Positions 1 to 6,713 of a stretch of DNA of 9,992 bases are shown one piece after another. Under the pieces are notes generated by a model. That model searched no databases, was not told the origin of the DNA, and saw nothing but the letters and a program-made list of their open reading frames with translations. Position 1 is the first letter of the stretch. Every line of letters begins with the position of its first letter. Where the stretch lies: NCBI RefSeq assembly GCF_002014985.1, contig NZ_MUXU01000050.1, positions 1-9,992 on the forward strand, given 5' to 3'. Position numbers and translations under genes: made by a program. This DNA is from Moraxella caviae. Lineage in GTDB: Bacteria > Pseudomonadota > Gammaproteobacteria > Pseudomonadales > Moraxellaceae.

Positions 1-38
1 ACAAGGCGGATTTTGTGGTAGAAAAGGGCTGCTGAATT
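1..38. repeat. 38-bp perfect inverted repeat, partner at 9709-9746
   Basis: These 38 bases are the exact reverse complement of 9709-9746. They lie inside the two transposase genes and encode the shared NSAALFYHKIRL segment. The repeat may extend past the left window edge. The rest of the overlap between the two IS fragments is clearly more diverged. Confidence 0.95.
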
Positions 39-149
39 GTGTTGAATGTTTAACAAATCAGCCGCTGTTCTAGCGGTAACTTCTGCAATGAAAAACTCAA
101 GTAGTCTTAATTGAGTTTTTCTTGATAATTTACAACGAGTTATCTTCAT
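1..149 (-). CDS. IS1595-family transposase, N-terminal fragment (runs off window)
   Basis: The first 49 codons of a transposase reading leftward out of the window, with ATG at 147-149. The visible protein starts MKITRCKLSRKTQ and contains LLEFFIAEVTARTAADLL and NSAALFYHKIRL. This is the N-terminal helical, DNA-binding-like part of IS1016-type transposases. It matches the right-hand copy at 39 of 49 residues, so the two are related but distinct elements, not recent duplicates. No stop or frameshift is seen in this part. The catalytic region is off the window, so whether the gene is intact cannot be judged. There is no Shine-Dalgarno sequence; the extended -10 lies 6 nt before the ATG. Confidence 0.85.
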   Translation of the reverse strand, partial: MKITRCKLSRKTQLRLLEFFIAEVTARTAADLLNIQHNSAALFYHKIRL

Positions 150-152
150 TTT

Positions 153-182
153 TGTAGTATAACATATTTGTTATCTACTACA
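153..182 (-). promoter_or_regulatory. Extended -10 promoter within a dyad, left transposase
   Basis: On the minus strand TGTTATACT (156-164) is an extended -10 element (TGn plus TATACT). Six bases separate it from the ATG, so transcription should start at or next to the start codon. The -10 forms one arm of a dyad: ATAACA (159-164), 4-nt spacer, TGTTAT (169-174), flanked by TGTAGT and CTACTACA. The right-hand element has the same geometry with different flanking bases. A role as transposase or host-factor binding site is inferred. Confidence 0.55.
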
Positions 183-201
183 GCCCCTTTTTAAATAAAA
201 T

Positions 202-228
202 GTTGGGTCATGCTTACGCCAACCCAAC
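202..228. repeat. Short palindromic repeat, possibly the fxsA terminator
   Basis: GTTGGGT (202-208) pairs perfectly with ACCCAAC (222-228) across a 13-nt loop, with CTACA following. The pattern TGTTGGGT...ACCCAACCTACA resembles a short palindrome that I recall as dispersed through many bacterial genomes. It sits 36 bp past the fxsA stop (minus strand) and is followed on that strand by ATTTTATTT, so it may also end fxsA transcription. Membership of a dispersed family is from memory and cannot be tested with one copy. Confidence 0.5.
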
Positions 229-263
229 CTACAACCTAAATTCAAAAACCGACTTGCAACCGA

Positions 264-869
264 TTACTCATCATTGGCAGACGTCAAACGCTTCACGTCT
301 TTTTGTACGGTTTTTGCTTCACCATCGACGGTCGTGCCAGAGCCAAAACCGCCTTGCCCAAACGGACTTTTACCAAATGGCGCACCGCCCATATTGCCAA
401 AACCACCCATGCCACCAAAGCCGCCAGCCGCACCAAATGGATTTTGTCCGCCCATTTGTTTTGACATCATCGCCATCATTTTGTCTTGGTTTTTCATGGC
501 GTAATTTTTGGCGGCGTTGGTCAGTTTGCGCTGCACAAATGGCAACAACAGCAAAAACGCGCCCACGTCCGTCAATAGCCCCGGCAGCAGCAAAAGCACG
601 CCTGCAAGCCCCGTGGCGATTGACTTAGCGACTGTCGCTTCTGGCGGCTGATTGGCAGGATTTGGAATCACGCCATTTTGCATTTGCTTCATTTGCTGTG
701 CCATTGGATTTAGCGTGCCAGCCGCCTTTCTAATCAGCGCAATGCCGATAAATGCCGCAGCGATGAACCAAAAAAACACCCACCAGCCACTGACGAACTG
801 CGCCACCAGATACCAAATCAGCATTTCAATAATAAACCAAACCAGCGCAATGCCAACGACCGCACCCAT
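264..869 (-). CDS. fxsA: FxsA family membrane protein
   Basis: A 201-aa inner-membrane protein of the FxsA family. E. coli FxsA is named for suppressing F-plasmid exclusion of phage T7; its cellular role is not settled. The protein has hydrophobic segments at about residues 3-25 and 29-47 and a third at 86-112. The third contains the family signature LLPGLLTDVGAFLLLLP. The last 60 residues form a long hydrophilic tail rich in Gly, Phe and Met (GGFGGMGGFGNMGG region, 139-178), which makes this protein longer than the usual 150-or-so residues. The ATG at 867-869 is preceded by AAGGA at 876-880 with 6-nt spacing, which fixes the start. It stands alone, divergent from ruvC. The family call is secure; the function of the Gly-rich tail is unknown. 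Confidence 0.9.
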   Translation of the reverse strand: MGAVVGIALVWFIIEMLIWYLVAQFVSGWWVFFWFIAAAFIGIALIRKAAGTLNPMAQQMKQMQNGVIPNPANQPPEATVAKSIATGLAGVLLLLPGLLTDVGAFLLLLPFVQRKLTNAAKNYAMKNQDKMMAMMSKQMGGQNPFGAAGGFGGMGGFGNMGGAPFGKSPFGQGGFGSGTTVDGEAKTVQKDVKRLTSANDE

Positions 870-994
870 AATTTTTCCTTTTGTGATTGCAAATTGTGAA
901 ACTTAAAAACGCTTGAATTTCAAATGGATAACTCCCACGCCACCGCCAAGCGCCAGCAAATGCCGATAAATCAAAGCCTATCAGCAGGCGTTTG

Positions 995-1003
995 TGGTAT
1001 AAT
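995..1003 (+). promoter_or_regulatory. Extended -10 candidate, rightward
   Basis: TGGTATAAT is a perfect TATAAT (998-1003) with an upstream TG, an extended -10 box. No good -35 hexamer is seen at 16-18 bp spacing, which extended -10 promoters can tolerate. It points toward ruvC, but would give a leader of about 280 nt, so assignment to ruvC is uncertain. Confidence 0.35.
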
Positions 1004-1163
1004 TTGGGCGATTTGCCATTTTTCAAATGCAACTATACCAAAGCCGCCCACAAATTACAAAATTAAACACAATTTTGCTACATTTTGGCAAATTTCAATG
1101 ATTGTTTTGATGATTTTTTGACGACCGTTTGATGAATGTAGGCGATTTTTAGCAAATTTGGTT

Positions 1164-1191
1164 TTGATAAGTTGGCAAATGTAAATATGTT
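1164..1191 (+). promoter_or_regulatory. Candidate sigma70 promoter upstream of ruvC
   Basis: TTGATA (1164-1169), a 16-bp spacer and TATGTT (1186-1191). The hexamers match consensus at 4-5 and 4 of 6 positions. It lies about 100 bp before the ruvC start and is better placed than the extended -10 at 995. Short AT-rich matches are common in this base composition, so this is tentative. Confidence 0.3.
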
Positions 1192-1291
1192 TTTTGGGCG
1201 TTTTTAAGAATTTAAACACCTTTAAACGCACTGTTTTTCAATTTTAACACCAAACACCCACCAAATCTTACAACCAATCCAATCGCAATTT

Positions 1292-1882
1292 ATGAGTTTA
1301 ATCATCGGCATTGACCCCGGCTCTCGTATGACAGGCTACGGCATCATTGACACCCAAGGCGACAAACTCGCCTTTTTGGACGCTGGCACGATTCGCACCG
1401 ACAGCAGCGATATGCCGACACGCATTGCGCAGATTTTCTCTGGCGTAACACGCATTGTGGCGCACTACCAAAAATACAGCGACAAGCCCATGCACGCCGC
1501 CATCGAGCAAGTTTTTATGGCGAGCAACCCAGATTCTGCGCTCAAACTTGGGCAGGCACGCGGCGCAGCGATTGCCGCCTTGACTGCGCTGGATTTGACC
1601 GTCTCTGAATACACCGCCCGCCAAATCAAGCAAGCGGTGTGCGGCTATGGCGCGGCTGGCAAAGAGCAGGTCTCTGATATGGTGTGCCGCCTGCTGTCCT
1701 TGACGGTCGTCCCCCAAGCGGACGCTGCCGATGGCTTGGCGTGCGCCATTTGCCATGCGCATTCTAGCCATTCTATGTCAAAACTTTTGGGCAACAGCGC
1801 CTTTGCCAACCGCAGCACGTCCAAGAAAAAAGGGCGCTGGCGACTGTCCGAAGAAGATGCTTTGATGATGTTAAAACGTTAA
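1292..1882 (+). CDS. ruvC: Crossover junction endodeoxyribonuclease RuvC
   Basis: RuvC resolves Holliday junctions by paired nicking, acting with the RuvAB branch-migration motor. The 196-aa protein opens with [16 protein letters not shown], which holds the first catalytic aspartate (D8). The remaining acidic residues fit E72 (AIEQVF), D144 and D147 ([16 protein letters not shown]), equivalent to E. coli D7, E66, D138 and D141. All four are present, so the enzyme should be active. It is about 20 residues longer than E. coli RuvC because of a basic C-terminal tail (about 172-196, including [14 protein letters not shown]). ruvA and ruvB are not adjacent in this window. No Shine-Dalgarno motif precedes the ATG; the start is chosen because the conserved N-terminus begins immediately after it. 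A hairpin terminator follows about 100 bp downstream. Confidence 0.96.
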   Translation: MSLIIGIDPGSRMTGYGIIDTQGDKLAFLDAGTIRTDSSDMPTRIAQIFSGVTRIVAHYQKYSDKPMHAAIEQVFMASNPDSALKLGQARGAAIAALTALDLTVSEYTARQIKQAVCGYGAAGKEQVSDMVCRLLSLTVVPQADAADGLACAICHAHSSHSMSKLLGNSAFANRSTSKKKGRWRLSEEDALMMLKR

Positions 1883-1980
1883 AACGGCATTTTCTTAAAA
1901 TGCTGGACTATGTTTTGCCAATCCGGCTTGCCATTGACAAAACCCAACCTTTTAAATCAAAATCCCCACTATCATTCATA

Positions 1981-2015
1981 AAATTCCCCCAAGCAAAACT
2001 TACTTGGGGGAATTT
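1981..2015. terminator. Bidirectional hairpin terminator, ruvC / NCS2 permease
   Basis: A perfect 13-bp stem: AAATTCCCCCAAG (1981-1993) pairs with CTTGGGGGAATTT (2003-2015) around a 9-nt loop. The GC core is flanked by A/T tracts on both sides. It lies between the 3' ends of two convergent genes, about 100 bp from each, so it can end transcription from both directions. Confidence 0.85.
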
Positions 2016-2113
2016 AAATTTACGCTTAGAATTTAGCACTTGGCAACTGAACACTTGGCGTCTGATGTTTATCAAATTGGCAAATCACGCAATTACCAAA
2101 CCAGCTGCCAAAC

Positions 2114-3427
2114 TTAAATCGCATAGCCCAGCGCATAAAACGCCACCAAAGCCACAGCGATAATCACCGTGCCAATGTTTAGCTTGCTAAATTCACCAGC
2201 AATCACACGCCCCAGCACCAGCGCACCAAAGCCCAGTATAATGCCTGTAACGATGTTTGCCGTCAGCACGATGAACACCGCACAAACAAGACCTGACATC
2301 GCACCCACAAAATCATCAAAATCAAGTTTTGATACGTTGCTTAGCATCAGCAAGCCCACATACATCAGCGCAGGCGCAGTGGCATAATTTGGCACCAAAA
2401 ACGCCAACGGCTGAAAAAACAGCATGAGCAAAAACAGCACGCCCACCACCACAGCCGCAAGCCCTGTCTTGCCGCCCACTGCCGTGCCTGCTGCCGACTC
2501 AATATACACCGCCGCAGGCGACGTACCCAGCACACCAGAAAACATACTGGACATAGAATCTGCGGTTAAAGCCTTGCCGCCGCCGATGATTTGACCGTCT
2601 TTATCCAGCAAACCTGCCTACCCTGCCACCGCACGAATCGTACCTGTGGCATCAAAAATTGCCGTCATCACCAGCGCAAATACCGCAGGCAACACCGCCG
2701 CATTAAGTGCGCCCATCACGTCCATCTCGCCAAGCAAAGACGACTCGCCAAAACTTGGCAATTTAAACACTTCGCCAGCAAATTGAACATTCGGATCAAA
2801 AATCAGCCCCACGATGGTGATGGCGATAATCACCCACAAAATACCGCCTTTGATTTGTCTGCGCTCAAGTCCGATGATTGCCGCCAAACCAATCAGCGAC
2901 ATCAAGGTAGCAAAAGACGTAAATTCGCCCAGCTGCACTGGCAAGCCTGCGTCATTTTTTACCACCAAACCCACGCCATTGGCAGCGATGAGCAGCAAAA
3001 ATAAGCCAATACCAATACCAGCACCATGCGCAATGCTGCTTGGCAAATTACGCAAAATCCACGCACGCACGCCCGTTATCGAAATCAAGGTAAACACCAC
3101 GCCCATCAGAAAAATCGCGCCCAGTGCCACAGGAATGCTGATGCCCTGCCCAATCACAAGGCTATACGCAGTAAAGGCTGTCAGACTGATGGCACAGCCA
3201 ATCGCCATCGGCACATTTGCCCAAAGTCCGATTAAAATTGAGCCAAAACCTGCCACCAAACAAGTGGCGATAAACACCGATTCGGCGGGAAAACCTGCAT
3301 CGCCAAGCATATTTGGCACGACGATCACCGAATACACCATCGCCAAAAAGGTCGTCAAACCTGCGATGATTTCTTGGCGCACGGACGAGCCGCGCTCTTT
3401 GATTTGCAAATAAGAAGATAAAGACAT
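2114..3427 (-). pseudogene. NCS2 purine permease (GhxP-like), interrupted by in-frame amber codon
   Basis: This would be an inner-membrane nucleobase:cation symporter of the NCS2/AzgA group. Its sequence closely resembles E. coli GhxP (YjcD), a guanine/hypoxanthine permease, as I remember it. The reading frame is continuous for about 437 codons, the normal family length, except for TAG at 2618-2620 (codon 270). The N-terminal part has [18 protein letters not shown], then [19 protein letters not shown], and ends [17 protein letters not shown] just before the stop. The C-terminal part resumes [10 protein letters not shown] and contains [15 protein letters not shown] and four or more hydrophobic segments. 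The remembered GhxP sequence has Gln at the stop position, so CAG to TAG would explain it. The ATG at 3425-3427 is preferred over an in-frame GTG at 3434-3436; neither has a clear ribosome site. Suppression or a sequencing error are alternatives to a true pseudogene. Confidence 0.85.
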
Positions 3428-3470
3428 AATATTCACACGATTATGGATTGATACGATTGTGAGTTGGTTG

Positions 3471-3503
3471 ATTATAAATTATGGATTGCAGACTGATTGT
3501 CAA
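3471..3503 (-). promoter_or_regulatory. Possible promoter for the NCS2 permease
   Basis: On the minus strand, a perfect -35 TTGACA (3498-3503) and a perfect -10 TATAAT (3471-3476) are both present but separated by 21 bp, longer than the usual 16-18. The -10 sits about 45 bp upstream of the ATG. The hexamers may belong to two different weak promoters, or need an activator that copes with the long spacer. Confidence 0.35.
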
Positions 3504-3741
3504 AAATATGGCTATTTTACCACCGACACTTACATAATGATACCAAAGCGTAACATAATTTTGTAAATGGTTGTGATGGTTGATTGGTTGGTGCTAATTT
3601 TTGGGTAAATTTAAAAACGGATACAGTCTAAAAATACACCCTTTTAATTTTCTTATTTGGCAAACTTTGCAAGCAACCCTCCAAATTGCCTTGATTTAAA
3701 ATAAATTTTTAGGTGCAAATTATCACACCAAAGAAACTTCA

Positions 3742-3770
3742 TTGAATCGCCCCACAAAAAATCCTATAAT
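3742..3770 (+). promoter_or_regulatory. Strong sigma70-type promoter
   Basis: TTGAAT (3742-3747), a 17-bp spacer and a perfect TATAAT (3765-3770). Transcription should start near 3777, giving a leader of about 15 nt that carries the ribosome site AAGGAG (3781-3786) ahead of the ATG at 3792. AAGCGCTT (3771-3778), a perfect 8-bp palindrome, overlaps the expected start point. This is the best-formed promoter in the window. Confidence 0.75.
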
Positions 3771-3791
3771 AAGCGCTTACAAGGAGAATTC

Positions 3792-4559
3792 ATGCCGTCT
3801 AATTTTACGTCCAGCCTTGATCTTGAGTTTATCAATGAGCTGCTTAGCCGCCCAAGTCCAAAAACGCGCGATCCATTCTTACTCAATCGCTTTCGCTTGG
3901 CGGTATCCGCCCTAGAAAAGCACGACCCAGCGCAAGGCACACTCATGCGCGCGTATTATTTGTGCTACATCAATGACGCAAAAGCCGCCCTTGCCCATCT
4001 GGCAAACGAGCCAGCCGACCCTGCCACGCTGTTTGTGGCGGCACTGGCAGCGGCACACCTTGGTGATTGGCAACTGGAAAAAAGCTATTTAGATCAATGC
4101 TTTGGGCAAATGGACGCAGCCGCAGAAGCGGACGAAAACCCCTATCAAGACTGGCAAAAAGCGTACATGTATGGCGACAATCCTGATTTGCCGCTGCTTG
4201 AGCTGGCACCGCTTAGCTTGCCAGAATACCGCAGTATCATCAGCGCTGCACGCCAAGTGATTTATGCGCACTATTTTACGTCTGATTTTGACCTAAAGCT
4301 GTTGCGCCATCACGATACACAAGGCAAGCACGACACGCTCACCATCGCTTTTTATGACACAGCATGGACGGACGCTGACGTTCTTGAATACACCAAGCAA
4401 ACTTACGCACAGCTGCAGGCTAAAAATTTAACGGCACAAAACTTGCAAGTGGTGTTTTTAAATATTGAACCCACACGCCTGCCCAGCGATTTTACTTGGC
4501 AATACGGTAAAAATTCTGACAATGAATTACTTGAAATTTTACACAAAGCAAAAGAGTAA
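3792..4559 (+). CDS. Hypothetical protein, helical N-terminal half
   Basis: I do not recognise this 255-aa protein. It has no signal peptide or membrane segment and should be cytoplasmic. Residues 1-110 look all-helical, with Ala/Leu-rich helix pairs such as AALAAAHLGDWQLEKSYLDQCF (83-104), which recall TPR-like repeats. A linker rich in Asp, Glu, Pro and Gly follows (108-140). The C-terminal part (about 180-240) looks alpha/beta, with strands TLTIAFYD and LQVVFLNIEP around a helix. Expression signals are strong: a TTGAAT-17-TATAAT promoter and AAGGAG 5 nt before the ATG, so it is a real gene. It leads a same-strand run with bcp 99 bp downstream and the glycosyltransferase after that. The gap to bcp is long for tight coupling. 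No function is proposed. Confidence 0.8.
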   Translation: MPSNFTSSLDLEFINELLSRPSPKTRDPFLLNRFRLAVSALEKHDPAQGTLMRAYYLCYINDAKAALAHLANEPADPATLFVAALAAAHLGDWQLEKSYLDQCFGQMDAAAEADENPYQDWQKAYMYGDNPDLPLLELAPLSLPEYRSIISAARQVIYAHYFTSDFDLKLLRHHDTQGKHDTLTIAFYDTAWTDADVLEYTKQTYAQLQAKNLTAQNLQVVFLNIEPTRLPSDFTWQYGKNSDNELLEILHKAKE

Positions 4560-4658
4560 AACGCAGTTTATAAAACACAGCTTATAGAACGCCATCAATC
4601 ATAAAAACATTTTTTATCAATCACTTAATAAATAGCAAAACCCTACTGAGAATTTCTT

Positions 4659-5171
4659 ATGAGCCTAAAAAACACCCAAGAAAGCATCGCCCTGCCTGAT
4701 TTTGCCGTAACTTTAGTCAGCGGTAATGCCGAAGCTGGCTTTACCAGTGAAGATGTAACGCTTGGCGATTATTTGGCGAAACACAGCCAAAATGGCAACG
4801 CAGGTCTTGTGCTGTATTTTTATCCCAAAGACAACACCGCTGGGTGCAGCGTACAAGCCGAAGATTTCACCGCACACGCCGAAGACTTTGCCCGCCTAGG
4901 CTATCAAATCATTGGCGTATCCAGAGATGGCGTAAAATCACACCAAAATTTCATCACCAAAAAATCGCTGGGCATTGCACTCATCAGCGACACGGACGAA
5001 AAACTTTGCCAGCATTTTGACGTCATCAAAGAAAAAATGATGTACGGCAAAACCCATCTTGGCGTGGTGCGCTCTACCTTTGTGTTTGACGCATCAGGCG
5101 TGATGACGCACAGCTTTCGCAACGTCAAAGCCAAAGAACACATCACCGCTTTGCTTGCCGAACTTGGCTGA
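4659..5171 (+). CDS. bcp: Peroxiredoxin, Bcp/PrxQ type
   Basis: A 170-aa thiol peroxidase that reduces H2O2 and organic hydroperoxides, probably recycled by thioredoxin. The active-site motif PxxxTxxC is present as YFYPKDNTAGCSVQAEDF, with P56, T60 and peroxidatic Cys63. The supporting arginine is probably R138 (GVVRSTFVFD). The resolving cysteine that many Bcp proteins carry five residues after the peroxidatic one is absent; position 68 is Glu. The only other cysteine is Cys117 (EKLCQHF), so the enzyme is either 1-Cys or resolves elsewhere. Length is near the family norm of about 155-170. The glycosyltransferase gene starts 26 bp after the stop with no terminator between, so the two are probably co-transcribed. 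The ribosome site is weak. Confidence 0.92.
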   Translation: MSLKNTQESIALPDFAVTLVSGNAEAGFTSEDVTLGDYLAKHSQNGNAGLVLYFYPKDNTAGCSVQAEDFTAHAEDFARLGYQIIGVSRDGVKSHQNFITKKSLGIALISDTDEKLCQHFDVIKEKMMYGKTHLGVVRSTFVFDASGVMTHSFRNVKAKEHITALLAELG

Positions 5172-5197
5172 TTGATGACTGATAAGCGCAAAATCCC

Positions 5198-6397
5198 ATG
5201 AAAGTCATGCACTTATCATCATCGCTTAAGCACGATGAAGCAGAGCGCGGCATTTATGCCATCACCCACGCTGTGATGAAATCAGGTCATAGCTCGGTGG
5301 TGATTGGCAGTGCTGACCCTGAAGATGAGCTGATCACCCGCCTAAAACGTGATGGCACGGTGTATTATCAACTGCCCATGCCCAAAAAATCATGGTGGTC
5401 TTTACGTCATGTGTTTCGCCTGCGTGCGCTGATTGACACGCACAAGCCTGACATCATTCATGTGCATTCACGCACGCCTGCATGGGTGCTGCACTGGGTG
5501 CTGCGCACCACACCAAAGGCACGCCGCCCAAAGATTGTCGCCACTTTATATGGCTTTTATCCCATCAATTCTTACTCGCAAGCGCTGTTTGACGCAGACA
5601 CCATCATCACCGCTTCAAACAGCATTGATACTTATTTGCGTGCCAAATTGCGCCGCAAAAAGCAAGAGCAGGAATTTGTACCAAAATTTGACATCGTGCA
5701 AGTGCGCCGTGGCGTGGACGTGCGCAAATACCCCTATCGCCATCATGCCAGCGTGCATTGGCTACATTCGGTTTTTGCTGAATATCCTGAGCTTGAGCAT
5801 AAAAAATGGCTGATTTTTCCCACACCCATCGGCAGTGAATACGGACAAGAATGGCTGGTAGATATTTTAGGAAATCTTAAAAACGAATTTCCAAACATTC
5901 ACGCCATCATCATGGACGATAACATCACTGATCTGCACGACCAAGACGTGAGCTACGAAGAATTCACCCAAAGATTGCAAGCGCTGGGATTAAATGAACA
6001 CGCCACGTTCATCGGCCGCCGTCCGCCAGACACTAAAGAATGGCTGTCATCGGCGAATGTGGTGCTGTCGCTTGCCAACCGTCCAGAAAGCATTGGCATG
6101 ACGGTGCTGCAAGCCATTCATCTGGGTACGCCCGTCATCGGCTGGAGTGAAGGCGCGTGTGGCGACATTCTAAACGACCTATACCCGCAAGGCATCGTCA
6201 AGCAAAAAACCGCCATCGCCCTGTGCAAGTCTGTGAAGTATCACTTAACAAACCAACTGCGTCCTGCCATCACGCACGATTATGTGGTTGAGCAGATGGT
6301 TGCCGAAACGTTGGCGGTATATCAAAGCCTTGTGCCAAATTGCCAACTGGTAACCAAAGATCGCCACGATAATTTGGTGTGTATCAAGGCAGGCTAA
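5198..6397 (+). CDS. Glycosyltransferase, GT4-like (GT-B fold)
   Basis: A 399-aa retaining-type glycosyltransferase that probably moves a sugar from a nucleotide donor onto a surface glycan such as lipooligosaccharide; the substrate is unknown. The N-terminal Rossmann domain opens MKVMHLSSSL and carries KPDIIHVHSRTPAW (83-96), typical of GT4 enzymes. The donor-binding domain (about 203-320) includes FIGRRPPDTKEWLSSANVVL and the signature region around RPESIGMTVLQAIHLGTPVI. In the classic E-x7-E motif the first Glu is E297 but the second position is Gln (Q305). No membrane segment is seen; basic clusters such as LRRKKQ (151-156) could help peripheral membrane binding. It follows bcp by 26 bp and is followed by a hairpin terminator at 6453. 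The Shine-Dalgarno signal is poor; the start is set by the conserved N-terminus. Confidence 0.88.
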   Translation: MKVMHLSSSLKHDEAERGIYAITHAVMKSGHSSVVIGSADPEDELITRLKRDGTVYYQLPMPKKSWWSLRHVFRLRALIDTHKPDIIHVHSRTPAWVLHWVLRTTPKARRPKIVATLYGFYPINSYSQALFDADTIITASNSIDTYLRAKLRRKKQEQEFVPKFDIVQVRRGVDVRKYPYRHHASVHWLHSVFAEYPELEHKKWLIFPTPIGSEYGQEWLVDILGNLKNEFPNIHAIIMDDNITDLHDQDVSYEEFTQRLQALGLNEHATFIGRRPPDTKEWLSSANVVLSLANRPESIGMTVLQAIHLGTPVIGWSEGACGDILNDLYPQGIVKQKTAIALCKSVKYHLTNQLRPAITHDYVVEQMVAETLAVYQSLVPNCQLVTKDRHDNLVCIKAG

Positions 6398-6452
6398 CCA
6401 CTTTCACCAAGCGCAAATCCTACAAACCTTGGCCCTTTCCTTTAAGTAATTT

Positions 6453-6484
6453 AGCCCAATCATTTGCTTTTGATGATTGGGTTT
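6453..6484 (+). terminator. Hairpin terminator of the glycosyltransferase transcript
   Basis: CCCAATCAT (6455-6463) pairs perfectly with ATGATTGGG (6473-6481) around a 9-nt loop, extendable by A-T and G-U pairs to 6453-6483. A short TTTAT run follows. It begins 58 bp after the stop codon. The U-tract is short, so termination may be partial. Confidence 0.6.
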
Positions 6485-6549
6485 ATCAATGCGTCAAGAT
6501 TTAGCGATTGAATGACCAAAAACCGTCATGGTTTGAAAACTCACCACGA

Positions 6550-6615
6550 ATGGTTTTCCTATGGTTTTCCTATGGTTTTCCTATGGTTTTCCTATGGTTT
6601 TGGCATGGTTTTTCA
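6550..6615. repeat. 11-bp tandem repeat array (VNTR), six units
   Basis: Four exact copies of ATGGTTTTCCT at 6550, 6561, 6572 and 6583, then two decayed copies, ATGGTTTTGGC (6594) and ATGGTTTTTCA (6605). Each unit has a run of at least four T residues, so the tracts repeat about once per helical turn. Looser ATGGTT-like matches flank the array (6528 and near 6637), suggesting an older, larger array. Confidence 0.95.
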
Positions 6616-6713
6616 GTATTTTTTTAAATCATTTCTAATGGTTCTTTTCAATAATTTTTTCAAGGTTTTTCAATCCATCAAACCCTGCAAACAACCACCC
6701 AAATTTAAAAACA

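Larger units (their letters stand above)
1..187 (-). mobile_element. IS1595-family (IS1016-like) element, 5' part, cut by window edge
   Basis: The outer end of an insertion sequence, read on the minus strand. The terminal inverted repeat begins at 187 and reads GGGGCTGTAGTAGATAACAA inward, closely matching the end of the second element at 9559 (GGGGCTGTACTAGAATAACA). The transposase start lies only 38 bp from this end. The rest of the element is outside the window. Family assignment rests on the GGGGCTGT terminus and on the encoded protein, which resembles IS1016 transposase as I remember it. If the element made the 8-bp target duplication usual for this family, the inside copy would be 188-195 (TTTTTAAA); the partner copy is not visible. 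Confidence 0.85.
870..1291. other. Divergent intergenic region between fxsA and ruvC
   Basis: About 420 bp of AT-rich DNA without a credible gene. It holds the fxsA ribosome binding site (876-880), a near-perfect dyad TTGAA-T-TTCAA at 912-922 close to the fxsA start, an extended -10 at 995-1003, and a weaker promoter candidate at 1164-1191. Two copies of TTGGCAAAT occur (1085-1093 and 1172-1180). No RNA gene or riboswitch was recognised. Confidence 0.6.
3437..3791. other. Divergent intergenic region, permease / hypothetical gene
   Basis: About 355 bp of AT-rich DNA with no credible gene. It contains a weak leftward promoter candidate (3471-3503) for the permease, one TTGGCAAA motif (3657-3664), and a strong rightward promoter with ribosome site (3742-3786). 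I looked on the minus strand for a purine-riboswitch core ahead of the permease and did not recognise one. Confidence 0.55.

Noticed and set aside
298..906. Plus-strand open frames opposite fxsA, and similar frames opposite ruvC, the permease and the transporter
   Set aside because: They are antisense shadows of well-supported genes, with no ribosome sites or recognisable domains.
2114..2611. An independent gene starting at TTG 2609-2611 for the C-terminal permease half
   Set aside because: The TTG lies inside the conserved AGLLDKDGQ segment and has no proper ribosome site. It is better explained as the downstream part of an amber-interrupted gene.
3425..3465. A CRP-like site, TCACA...TGTGA, near the permease start
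   Set aside because: The half-sites are about 20 bp apart rather than 6, so this is not a CRP operator.
3437..3540. A purine riboswitch ahead of the NCS2 permease
   Set aside because: I could not find the conserved three-way-junction core on the minus strand, and the predicted leader is too short to hold one.
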